DNA of 64,000 nucleotides from Physcomitrium patens (Eukaryota > Streptophyta > Bryopsida > Funariales > Funariaceae), in the NCBI RefSeq assembly GCF_000002425.4, contig NC_037261.1, positions 2,661,426-2,725,425 on the forward strand. The letters run 5' to 3'. A program made the translations under genes and the position numbers. Shown here piece by piece: positions 11,801 to 23,338 of the stretch. The notes beneath the pieces were generated by a model. It saw only the letters and a program-made list of their open reading frames with translations, was not told the origin of the DNA and searched no databases. The stretch's first letter is position 1, and every line of letters starts with the position of its first letter.

Positions 11801-12532
11801 GCAGGAGCTGAGTCAATAATGAAGTCAAAATTAACTCAATCTAAATAATGTTAAACACACAAAGTGAAAAAGAATCCAACAACCTATCCTTCCATCCGGC
11901 ATCCATCTCGCAGCGGTCTACAGTCTTTCCTGATCCGGAGGTGAGATGATGAGTGAACGTATTTATACTTTCGAGGGAGTACGTCAGATGCAAACCAGAT
12001 GGGATTAAAGAGCTGCAGTAGTGAAGGAAGTGGAGCTGGATCCTAAAGGAATCGGGCTAAGGATTGGAAGTGGGCGCTGCGGCGAATGCGCCATGAATTC
12101 TCTCAATTGCACCTGAGCCATTGAGCCATGAGCAACAAGCCAGCACTTAATGCAGCTTCAGCAGCATGCCTCGGCTGAGAGCTGCAACAACAGCAGAGGA
12201 GCAGATATTTCCCAGGCTTCACGACGAAGCCTCGGCTGAGGGATCAGTGGTAGTGGTGGAGCCAGCCAGCTAGTGTTGTTTCTCACACACCTGGGTCGCA
12301 TATCCATCCACCTGGCTTTGATCAGACTAGAAAGCTACGGCACAGGCCTCATTAATTATGATTCACCCAGATGGCTGAAGGCGATGGTGAGTACTGCTGC
12401 CTCCCCTGCTACTGATGAAACCCCGCCAGAGACCACAACGGTTGCAATGTGGGTTCGAGGTTTATGAGGAGGAGGAGTGAAGTCCAAGCTGCATGTGTAG
12501 CATGGGTAGCTTTCAAGCTGTCTACCCTTACG
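11801..12532 (+). promoter_or_regulatory. Upstream region of the GDSL lipase gene
   Basis: About 730 bases of ordinary GC between the copia LTR and the GDSL start codon. A TATA-like gtatttatac occurs near 11959-11968. The 12-mer GCCTCGGCTGAG is present twice, near 12168 and 12229, each following a CAGC/CAGG-rich stretch. Several upstream ATGs occur, including an in-frame ATG near 12464 that would add 23 residues in front of the signal peptide; I prefer the ATG at 12533. Confidence 0.4.
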
Positions 12533-14356
12533 ATGGAGCTCCACAAGCTGGCCGCATTGGTGCTATGGCTGACCTGTCTGATAGCTTGGGTACAAGGCTT
12601 CGAAGCAGCAGCTCCCGCAGTGAACGTCCCAGCGATCATCCTGTTTGGTGATTCGACAGTGGACGTGGGGAATAACAATTTCCTGAACACCATTGCGAAG
12701 AGTAATTTTTTGCCTTACGGGCGAGATTTTGATACTAAGACGCCTACGGGGAGGTTCACCGATGGTCGGATGGTTAGTGACTTCATGGGTGAGCTTCTCT
12801 TTGTTTTCTTTGACCCTCTTCTGCGACTGCCACTCTCACTTGGTCTGCGATGATGCCCTGTAGTTTTTGGATGGGTCAGATTGGGTGATTTCCTACAAGG
12901 ATGCGTACTCTCTTAGTTGGTGGAGTTGGAAACTGTGTTTGGGGTTTTTCATTAACGCCAGGATTACTTCAATAGGTTGAAGCTGGTTCTCCCACTTGCA
13001 ACTCCTCAATGTTGGTGAAAGAGAATGGAACTAGATTATGACGAGTTGCCAATGACTTGTGTATGAATCTGTAGCTTCAAAGTTGGGTCTGCCGATGTCG
13101 CTGCCTTATTTACATCCAAATGCAACGGGGCAGAATCTTATTTACGGCACAAATTTCGCATCTGCAGCGTCAGGCTACCTAGATACGACTTCGGTATTTC
13201 TGGTAATTCCTCAGACGTTCAATAGCCTTCACTACTTAGCAATCAGTGTTGCTCACCGGCAGTGTTTCATGACGTCTCCTTCATACTCTAGTTCCAAACT
13301 TCACTGTTGGTGTCTATTGGTTATATCCAGAACGTGATACCTGCTTCCCGGCAGCTCGAGATGTTCGACGAGTACAAAATCAAGTTGTCCAAAGTCGTTG
13401 GACCCGAGAAGTCATCGTCAATCATCTCTCAAGCGCTGTATTTCGTAAGCTCCGGGAGTAACGACTTCATTCTCAACTATTTCGTCAATCCCGCCCTGCA
13501 AAGCTCATACTCCCCCACAGAGTTCAACGCGGCGTTGATGTCTACACAGACAGAGTTCGTGCAGGTGCACATCTTTATATTCTCCCTTTACTTCACTCAC
13601 TGGCAAGCTTCGAAGTTCTCCGTAGTTGGCTTAGTTATTAATGTTTCACCAGTGTGGGTTTCCAATAAACCTCGCCCAATAATATTGTTTTCCATAATTA
13701 TTTTCGCACTCCGACCACTGCAGAAACTTTACCAAGCAGGAGCGCGAAAGATTGGGATTTTTGGTTTCCCCCCGATTGGATGCATCCCTGCTCAAATAAC
13801 TCTCTTTGGAATAGATGTCAACCAAAAGACTTGCGTGGAGGAGCAGAATGCAATTGCATCAGCTTACAACTCAGACCTCGCGGCTGCTATTCCAAAATGG
13901 CAGAGCAACCTCTCTGGTTCACTGCTCCTGTATCTGGATGCATACTCCATGCTTTACGACATCTTCAACAACCCTACCAAATACGGTAAAGAACTACACA
14001 TTACAGTGTCAATGGCTTTGGCATTGACATTGGTTCTCACTGTACTCAGGTTCTCGACATCCATTTCAGAGCTCTTAGCCAATGTCAAACTTTCGTAGTC
14101 TGTGTAAATGAGCTGACAATAGGTCACATTTGTTCGACATGATATGCTTAATTTATATGCAGGTTACACTGAGGCAAGGCGCGCATGTTGTGGAGAGGGA
14201 TTGCTTTCCACAGCTGGCTTCTGCAATAAAGATAGTGTAGGGACATGTACAGATGCGTCCAAGTATGTCTTCTTCGATTCATTGCATCCCACGTCTTCAG
14301 TATACCGACTAGTAGCTGAGGCATATCATGAAAAAGTAATTTCCTACTTACTTTAA
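12533..14356 (+). CDS. GDSL-motif esterase/lipase, complete, five exons, 357 aa
   Basis: A secreted SGNH-family hydrolase acting on ester or lipid substrates; the substrate cannot be read from sequence. Exons: 12533-12788, 13075-13202, 13331-13564, 13724-13985, 14163-14356. All four introns are GT-AG and join in frame. The start at 12533 gives a classical signal peptide ([17 protein letters not shown]). Block I is [13 protein letters not shown] with nucleophile Ser41; the block II glycine is Gly119 (ASAASGYLD); block III is SSGSNDF with Asn172; block V is DSLHPTS with Asp332 and His335, completing the triad. The length is typical for the plant family (about 350). Other conserved landmarks are [22 protein letters not shown] and ARRACCGEG. 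No frameshift or missing catalytic residue is visible, so the gene looks functional. Confidence 0.93.
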
Positions 14357-14668
14357 GGTACACTTTGATAGACCTAATCAAATGAACAGAGGCTTGTACA
14401 CAAAGGAGAACCTTTAATTGGTTTCCAGGTTTTACTGGTAGCTTGCAAGATTCCCTGGCTTTAGGAAGTGACAGCAATTTATCTGGAAAAGCTGCAAATT
14501 CCCATGGTTTCGGTTTTCGGCTGACCCCAGTGATGCTAGAGCAAGTATGAATCTAGTGACTAATTGCAAAGCTGAATATATGCCCTACTATTTTGATGTA
14601 ATGTGGTTGTGCTCTTGGGGCTGTCGAAGACTCTCCTTCCATAGATGAATATTGCATTCTTTGCGCCG
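14357..14668 (+). other. 3' flank of the GDSL gene
   Basis: About 300 bases between the GDSL stop codon and the stop of a coding-like stretch on the other strand. Presumed 3' untranslated DNA. No canonical AATAAA is seen directly after the stop, and I see no other feature. Confidence 0.4.
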
Positions 14669-15147
14669 CTATTTGCATACTTCTGTTGGCGACGTAGCCT
14701 TGAATTCACATAAAATCTTAACCACTCCTTCATGCTTTGATGAAACATATCCATCGCAGACACATCTCAAGGTATACGCATCAATACACATCATGTAAGC
14801 ATTCATAACCCTTCGTGCCAACGTATTCGATTCAGCCCCAGTTTCTGTGGTGTTTAAGGACTGGTACAGAATGAGCAGAACCTCAGACGTAGCCATTAAG
14901 TCACAAGTCCTTTCACTACAGTCCAAATGACTAACTTCAAGCTCTTCTGTAACTTCGTAAGTGTAGGCAAGGGAGAAAAGTGGCACAGAAATCTGTAGAA
15001 ACAAGTTAGAAAAGTAACTCATACACTCAGTACCGTTTTAAAAACTATGGAAGTTAATGGTGGGAAAGAAATGGCTTCTTTCCGTTGCCTACATGACAGG
15101 TCCTTTGCCATGCTGGAAAAGTGACCTGTAGAAGTCAGTATTTGAAG
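14669..15147 (-). CDS. Unidentified coding-like sequence, two blocks
   Basis: Not recognised. Block A (15147 down to 15034) starts after a good acceptor (tttccttacag) and reads LQILTSTGHFSSMAKDL..., 38 codons ending at a possible donor (gtactg). Block B (14992 down to 14669) starts after ttctacag and reads ISVPLFSLAYTYEVTEELEV... to a stop, with a natural amino-acid mix (ERTCDLMATSEVLLILYQSL; ARRVMNAYMMCIDAYTLR). The two join in phase 0, but the implied intron is only 41 nt, unusually short for a plant. It converges on the GDSL gene. No start codon exon was found upstream; it may be the 3' end of a decayed or truncated gene. It looks helical and cytosolic, with no domain I can name. Confidence 0.35.
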
Positions 15148-16239
15148 CTGTAAGGAAAAAGAATAGAAAAGATAAGAAGATGAGTGAGGCCCAGAAATAT
15201 GCATTAATGCAGTTCCATTTCATACGCTTCACTGGGAGTTGCAATGAATTTTTGCTTCTCTTGGAGAATTAAAAACATGGCAAAGGAATTGTCCTTAGCC
15301 ACCGATGCAACCACATCTTACAGCAGAATAGGCGAGTCTATAGCTTTAGAATGTGGTCACATTTACTTCAATTCTGTGTTGAAGATGAAACGTTGCACTT
15401 GGGTAGATGGAGCCTCTTCAAGATATATAGATATATAGATATCTTAAAGTCTTATTTATATGATGACTTACAAGTTTTGTACATCTTACCAAAAAAATCC
15501 TATAAATATTGTAATATGTTTCAGTATAATTGCTCATTTCATAAATTTTAAAATTATTTTAGCATTTTTTTATGTATTAAAACATCAAGTTGACCTTTGA
15601 CAATAACAAACAATTAGAGTTACTAAGCTTTGTTATTCTCTGCTGCATTTTAATAGATTTGTTAGTACAATTTATTTATTCTTAAAGTAGAACTTTAAGT
15701 CTAATATGCTTTCTAGATAAGCCATAATTTGTTTTTACCACTATTTAACATATTTTTCATGTGTTTTTTTGTCTACCAAGTCAAATTAATAACTAAAATC
15801 AATAATATTAAGTATACCTTCGTAACTGCCTAGTATGGGATTATATTTAATTTTTTAATAATATTATTGTATTTTAAAATTCTGCAACTTTAATCAATTT
15901 GATGTACAAATTAATAAACATATTTATAGCTTTGCAATTCTCTACAATGAAGCACTTGAGTTCCATTTTTAATGAGTTTAATTTGGTGTATAATAATGGT
16001 CTACTTTAATTCAAATTATAAAGTTTTTTCTTAAATAATAGTTCAACTTTTCGAATTTGCTAACATCAAATTCATTTTCTAGTCTTGCTTTTAATAAATC
16101 TATCATATTTGTATTACATTCCAATATGATTAAAACATCTATATGAAAGTAAAAGTATATATATTTGTTGAATTACTTTCTGGACTAGATGTTGTTGATG
16201 TGGTTTCATGTGAAATCCTCTATACCAAACACGTTCATA
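15148..16239. other. AT-rich spacer, no gene seen
   Basis: Frames here are short and broken by stops on both strands. It contains a short (AGATAT)n run near 15420-15442 and otherwise only A/T-rich unique DNA. Confidence 0.6.
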
Positions 16240-16432
16240 CTAGCTCTTGGTAATAGCTTCGATCTGTGCAGTAATTTGATCAAGTTGCAAGAGAAGTATT
16301 CTCTTGGAAGTGAGGTCAATTCCCATGTACTGTTCAGCATTGGTCATGTTCTTATTGCATAGTCTTCGCATTTTCTTACATTTAAACTTTCTCACATTTG
16401 AGCACCTTAACGCCTCTTGGCGCTGAGTATAT
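16240..16432 (-). CDS. Possible terminal exon of an unidentified gene
   Basis: After a pyrimidine tract and acceptor (tttttttcttag), the minus strand stays open for about 64 codons to TAG at 16240: YTQRQEALRCSNVRKFKCKK, then a basic and Leu/Ile-rich tail (ILLLQLDQITAQIEAITKS) that could form a short coiled coil. No partner exon was found. The upstream side is taken by the 3' end of the PRT6-like gene, whose own stop is at 17097, so this would need alternative 3' processing of that transcript or be a gene relic. Function unknown. Confidence 0.25.
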
Positions 16433-16479
16433 CTAAGAAAAAAATTACTTATACTACAATGATACCAATTCAAGCAATT

Positions 16480-17096
16480 TACAAATTATCTCTTAAGGCA
16501 TTGCGCTAGCACTTGTGATGATTGCAATGAGCAAAGATGATTGATAACTGCGAGTTGCACTTCCATAATCCTACACAAGCTCTTGTTGGCTCACGTCCAA
16601 ATGAGTGCCAGAAGTTGAACTAAACCCCACCGCAATCCTACATGATGGCTGTTAGTCACACCACTTCCACACATATGAGTGCGTCACAAATGAAATTGGT
16701 GAGGCAAAAACGAGGTTTGCCACCCATTTGCTGCTGAGCCTTCTAAATTCTGGCTGCAAAACTATGTGACTGCATTTGCGCAATTCAATAAATGATTAAA
16801 GGGAGGGGATCACTTGAAACCTATGGGGATTTGTCAGACCAGGGGCTATACTCTAGAAAAATGGTTTCCCGATCACTAACCTTCGTTTCAGAGAGAGTAA
16901 CCGGAATTCTTCATTCTGACTTCACCTCAAGGCAAAGACCTACGACCCCAGCCAGAAGCCATTAACAGGTAAGATCTCGCAATATACATGTTAAGTCTCA
17001 TTGGGTTAGACCGGAAAAAATAGACGCAATTGGGTCGTCATCATCCACCAGAATGAACAATGCTACTGTTTTTGGTACGTAGCATAAAAAATAAGA
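16480..17096 (-). other. 3' flank / likely 3' UTR of the PRT6-like gene
   Basis: Unique DNA of ordinary GC directly beyond the stop at 17097. No credible frame, RNA gene or repeat was found. Confidence 0.4.
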
Positions 17097-18350
17097 TTAA
17101 TAGACTTTAGGTCGGGATTGAGAATTTCGTAGTATGTAGGAGTCGTAGTCAAAAGCTGCGGTCATCCAAAGTCGTCGGACCTGTGAAACGTTATGAATTA
17201 AAATTGACTCAGAACAGCCCATTTAGAGAAGAATACTAAAACAGAAAATCCTACAGGATCATAGTCATAGTATGCAACGGTAAATTTGCGAAGTAAACAA
17301 ACTGATAAGTTACAGATTTGCAAAACCAATCCTGACGTAAGGTTAACACTACTGAAACTACACAACATGCATTACTTTTGATCGGGATAGTTACCTCATT
17401 CAAACGGAGATCACTCAGATACAACAATTGACTTCTCCTCAAATACAAATCTTCCTGCGCAGGCTTTTAAGACATACCACCATCAGCACGCATTAATGAA
17501 TGAGCACATCTCACACCAAACAAAAACTGCAAACTAGATCATAACTAAACATGACACTAATGCTTCAAAGAGGAAGAAAGACTCTAACCTCTCCGTGGAC
17601 ATCTAGGTATAAAGAGAGCCCCATGCAAGTCCTATTATTCCGGAGCAGCAGGAGTTGAGTAGATCGGAGTAACAAGAATATCCCTACACCAGCCGATTCT
17701 GAAACAAGAACAAGCAACGTCAGATGATTGTCCTATTCCTTAATCAAAATTGGGCAGTAGAATACACCTGAATCCTCCACATCATTTAATTCCTAATGTC
17801 GAACTTGACACTAAATTTGCCTGCTACTCTTGTACTTCAGTGAGAATCATTTCTAAGTACGTGAAATCATACCAGCTGCTGCATGTCGAGAACATTCTCC
17901 GATCCCATTCTTTCTGCAGCAATCAGACCCACAGCATAGAAGCATTCCACAAATGAGGCAGATTGCAGGATCCCTGCACAAAAGACCGTAGATTCATCAG
18001 TATTGGTTGATAGGCTGCCGAGTAACAGGTGTGTCTGGTTAAAAACTAATCTATCCGCTTACGGAGTATTGCAGTCGAATGGACAAACGGCCAAATCGCT
18101 AAAACCATTAGACCTCATGACCAACAGCAAGAAGTACAAAGAGAACAGAAGAAGTAGGAATGAACTCACGTAGGCATTTCCCCGCAAGCAGCACATTTCT
18201 TCTTGTTGTGAATGTTCTCCAACAACAATTCCTGGAATACACGAGGCAGTTTGTGAAGCAGCGTCTTGCGAGGAACTTTGCGTAGCTCAAACGTGGATCT
18301 ATTCCGACGATATAGGCTTAAGAGTTGAGTTGTCAAGGCTTCTGTTGCTC
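17097..18350 (-). CDS. PRT6-like gene: last exons, C-terminal Cys-rich cap
   Basis: Exons 18170-18350 (LHKLPRVFQELL, CAACGEMPT), 17873-17973 (DPAICLICGMLLCCGSDCC, CSRHAAA), 17589-17698 (AGVGIFLLLRSTQLLLLR, LSLYLDVHGE), 17395-17454 (EDLYLRRSQLLYLSDLRLNE) and 17097-17180 (VRRLWMTAAFDYDSYILRNS...). This is the C-terminal zinc-binding region conserved in UBR1/PRT6 proteins, including C..C/C..C/H clusters and the YLD.HGEED..LRR signature, the latter split exactly at an exon boundary. The stop TAA is at 17097-17099. Confidence 0.92.
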
Positions 18351-21300
18351 CTGGATTTTTGCGCCAAAACAGCATAAAAATGAACGAATGAATACGACCG
18401 TTTTCAAATTCAAACAACACTCTTCAAGGTGCCTTACACTACAATTTCTATACATCCAAGAACTGAATACGACAAGAGCATGAGTGAATTTCAACAGATG
18501 TAAAAATAAAAGAAAAGAAAAGAAAAGAAAAGAAAAAAGCAGTACCAAAGAAATCAGGATAAAAGAGACTGTTGGTTACCATAAGGTTGAAGAATAAGAT
18601 CGCAATCTGGAAGTTGCAATTCCAGCTGTAAACTGAGAAAGTCCATCGCCTTCGTCCCTGGAAATAAGGAGCATTTCCACAATTAGAACGTTGCCATCGA
18701 TTAAATCCAAATATTGATATTGGGGGATGCACTTCAAGTCTACCGTTAACATAAAATAAACTGCAGTATACCCACTTCATGTCGTACCTGATAATCCATG
18801 TTGTCCCCTAAAGTACTCTCGAGTAGCAAGTTGCACCTGAGAACACACATAAATAGCAGACTTTAAATAAGGCTAAACATCTCATTTTGTGAACTGTGGT
18901 CAGGATCAACATTCTGAAGACGTTACAGGAAGATCACATTGACAAAAAGAATAAACAGCACCTTCTGAATTAATGACATTAATAACAATTCGATCACAAT
19001 CACAACCAGTCAACCTTGCCGAGTTCTGAAAAAGGGAATCATAATACCAAAAAGATGAGACAAAATACCAGAATAGCAGCTCTGCGTAGAAATGGGAGAC
19101 ATGCTCTTTGAACAAGGCTCTTCACATCAGACCCTTCACAATCCAGCCTAGTGACTGCTATTTGTGTCTGCAAAACCGCCAGAGTATACGCGAACTTCAC
19201 CATAAAAAGCAAAGTGCGTCTACTGGGTTGTCCCTTGGAGATCTGCACAGCATAATATTGAAAATGAGTAAAAAATACTGGATGCAGAATGCAATACTAA
19301 ATCTCTGTGAAAATTTTGCCTGAGATGTCCAGAAAAAAGCAGTTAACAATGCTGTGCTCGACTGAGAGCACTTACGATTAAGAGGACGATAAGCAGCCTG
19401 AATGGATCAGTTGTAAAGATGCCATTTTTCAAGATATCTTGCATCCAGGTATCTTGAGGTTCCGGTAAGATACTTTCCTCTCGCTCTGGAAGTGAGCGAC
19501 AACTCGAATAATTACCTATCGTGTTTCCTTCTCTCATTTCATATTCGAATTTTGCATCCTCAAACGAGATCACATGCTTTTGTTGAGGATCAGGGGCAAT
19601 AGGATCTGGAGCGGCTGGTCTACTGCTATATGTATAGCCGTGATTAAGTTCGACAAAGGAACTATATTTGTTATCCTCATAGAGCTCACTTTGAGTTGTA
19701 TTTGTATGGATCAGCACTTCTTCACTTTCCTCCTGCATGTCTAGGTGGCATGATAAAGGGGAAGATCCTGAGTCCTCTTGAATTCCTGCAGTCTCATTCT
19801 GGCAGTGAAAAGAATCGATGGAAATATCTACCGATTCCGGCAGCTCCGAAGTTTCCACAAAATCAAGTGGGTTTTGAGGGAATATTTCCCGAATGGTCCT
19901 CTCAAGCTCATCCATCCCATCCAAAACAGGTGAGGGCTCTGTAGCTGTATCTGCGACTGACAGTTTATCTCTCCTGCCTACCAATCCAAGGCTACGCCGC
20001 AGCATATTGAACCATTGGCCTTTGTCTTGCACTGTTAAAATAAACCATAGTCAGTGTCGATCATGAATAGTGCTTGCCGAGAACTTGAACCATAAATGCG
20101 AAACTACGCAGAGCGATAAGCAGTGCGACATTTAGAGCGGACAACAGAAAAGCCCAGCTAACTTCAAGCAACAAACTGTCGAGATTCAAAGTGAAAAGAT
20201 ATATACTGCATATGCAACTACTTGAACACGAATTCAAATGCTTTAGGAAAGATACACATTTGGCCACAATTCTTAAATTTAAGAAACTAATCAACGAAGC
20301 AACCATGTCAAACGAACACATAAAAAATTCAATAAAATCCAAAAAAATCCAAAGAACAATAAAAACATATTCCACATTATACTGAAGTAGACGAAAAACC
20401 TTTCAGTAGTCATTTAGGAAGTTCTCACCTGCATCTGGCAAGGTGTTGGAAAGTATGGCTAGCTTTCCGAGATCTCGCAAGGCTACCCAGTGAGCGGAAT
20501 CCCCCCCCCAAATACATTCCTCTGATCTCTTACTTGGTGCCGATGATGAAGACGACGATTCCGCCATCGTAAAGCCATCTCTAGTTTCCACTTCGCAGTG
20601 AACAACATTCAGAGCAAGTTCTTCCCAGAGAGCCTTCATGCACGACAGAAACGTCCAGATTTCAGCTTCGAATATAATCAGTTGAATCCGACAAGTCGAA
20701 TACAGTTTTGAATCTACTATTGACTGCATCCAGTTCTAATTCATAATTCGTAATAATAAATAATAAATAAATAATAAATAAATAATAAATAAATAATAAT
20801 AAATAAAAAATCCACAATCAGGCGGCGAGTCGTTGTTTGAAAGGATGTACTGACATAGTCAAACTTCATCATGGAATAAGTATTACAAGAACTTCAACAT
20901 GGAAGACGTCCATGAGACTTACCTGTGAAATTGTAAATTCACTTGATATGTTTAAGTGAAGATTTGGAGATTGCTTGCGAACCTTCAACATCTGAATCAA
21001 CAAAACCAGCAACATCAGTCCAAAAGGCTGTCTAGCATGATAATATTACTGCAAAATATCATAAATAGAATAGATTACTACATAATAGATACACTTTCAG
21101 CACATCCACATACATTTCTGAGCACAAGAACTGCAAAAAAAATTCATGTCGAACGTTAATACCTCTGTCTGAAGCAACAAATGACAAGATCGTACCTGAT
21201 GACAAAAGCATTCCATAGCGCTCTTGAGATTATTGTTTGCTTGCCAAAACCCGCTCCACTCTTGTCTTGTTTCAGCCACCCCTTTAACATCGTCGTGCAA

Positions 21301-23278
21301 GTCGATCCTTTTAGATGAGATGGATGCATCCACATCTGGCAGAAGAATGTTCGCTAAGCGCCGGCAAGTTGGGCACGAGAACTCAGAAATCGAAGGATCC
21401 GCGACACCATTTCCTAATAATACGAGTCGACATGCAATCACTAAATACATATCCCATGCAGCTAAAAAATGACTAGTCCCTAATAAACCAGAGAATTCAT
21501 TGAGAAGTACGCTAAATATATGCTAAGATTGAAAGAATCAGTCAACACCCAAAGAAGAGACAAATCCAAGGGTCATTCATGAAAGATTTGAAACAAAAAT
21601 GAACACAAAATGCAGATGACAACACTAACAACTATCATGCACAAAATTATGTCTCCACTAGCTTTGAAGCTCGACTCATCAGAACCTCAACAAGTAAAAA
21701 TATAATTTACCAACTCATAAACTAAAAATAGACTAACATGAACACATGGTATACAAGTTATAGATGCACAATAGGTAGAGTGCGTCAGAAAACTCACCCG
21801 GATGATAGCTCATCTGCAAAGTCTTCATATGACCTTTGAAGCAATCATAGTGCATCTGATTTGTAAATGAAAATGTTAATCCTCAATAAAGCTGTTATCA
21901 AATGCACCGATTGTTCGAGTAGGAAATAGTTCAAAAGAACCCAGGAAAGATCAAATGAAATTTCAAACCAAACGGGATGTCTTAAGTACACAAAATATTT
22001 TAAGTAGAATCAAGCAAAACCAGCCAAAGACATTTATGACGAGCACATCATGAAGCCATCACCATTACTGGATGGCTACAACCCACAAGTCGTTGACTGC
22101 AAATTAAACCATACCAACCGAATACTGGCTACAACCAAACCTGCCTTGCCCATGCTTTTCTAACACTGAACAACTCCTTAAGCGTTCTATTTCAAAGTGG
22201 ATATGTGAACCCAATTGTCCATCAAACCAATCCAACATCGCAAAAACATTGGACCGTGGTTTCCGTAAATAGACTAATCCCAAAGTGAAAACAAAAGAGA
22301 TGCAGACAAGTCCTGAGAGTCGAACACAATCAGTACCTGATGACCGCAACATTGAACATGGTCTACAGTTGATAAATCAATCGAAGTTGCATTTCCTGAT
22401 TCAATGCTGTATCCCACGGTAATCAACTGATCGAGGCCACCATTCAAACCCAGTCCATGAGAAGATCCGTCATTAACAAGGGTATTTTCGCCAGTGTTAG
22501 TTACTTTTTCTGCTCTCTTCAGAACTTGGCACGGAAAATTATACCGTTGCACTAACGCAATCCAGCACGGTGAAGAGTTTTTATCATCCTTCTGCAATAC
22601 CATCCAACAATGCCTGTCAAAGTCATAGAATGCAAACAAAGAATATTAAGAGCATACAAAGACCTGAAAGCCATTGACTTCACACACAAGCAATTCTTTT
22701 CAAATGAATACTAATGCAAACCAAGGAATATGATGGCCTCTGAATAAAAGGCTAATAGAACAGAACGAACATCCCATACCTTCCTTTTGCAAAGAACACA
22801 TTCTTTAGCTTCAGATGACGTCTCCATAGACAAAAATTCAGTCTCAGCAATAGGAACCACAGATTTTGCAAGAGCTCCGGAAGAAGAAACAGTCCCAGTC
22901 TTACAAGACGAAGCTTCGTCGACAGTATTGGAGACGTCCATCTCGGAACCATCTTCAAATTCTTCGTCATCATCACAGTCATCCTGAAGTTCCATAAAAG
23001 CCTTTCGTCTGCATTAAAAGCATCCCTCGATCAGCCTCACATAGATCAAGAAGAAAACCTGGTTCAGAAGCGGCCGTAAATAGACACCACCGCAAACTTC
23101 TGTTATGGCTTTTAGGAATAACATTGACTGATCAAAAATTATTTAAAACACAATAAGATATTTGTCTTGTAAATAAGTTACAATCGAGGTAGCAATGTTG
23201 AACATGTTCAGCAAAACTACAGTACTTTGTAGCTTGAATTTATCACTCTTCGTCTGGATTTGTAGGTGTGTGAATATG

Positions 23279-23338
<60 letters not shown>

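Noticed and set aside
6063-11805. Target-site duplication for the copia element
   Set aside because: The flanking pentamers tcttg and gcagg differ, so no duplication can be claimed.
22787-22987. Plus-strand Ser/Thr-rich frame
   Set aside because: Exact antisense shadow of the acidic exon before the PRT6-like RING.
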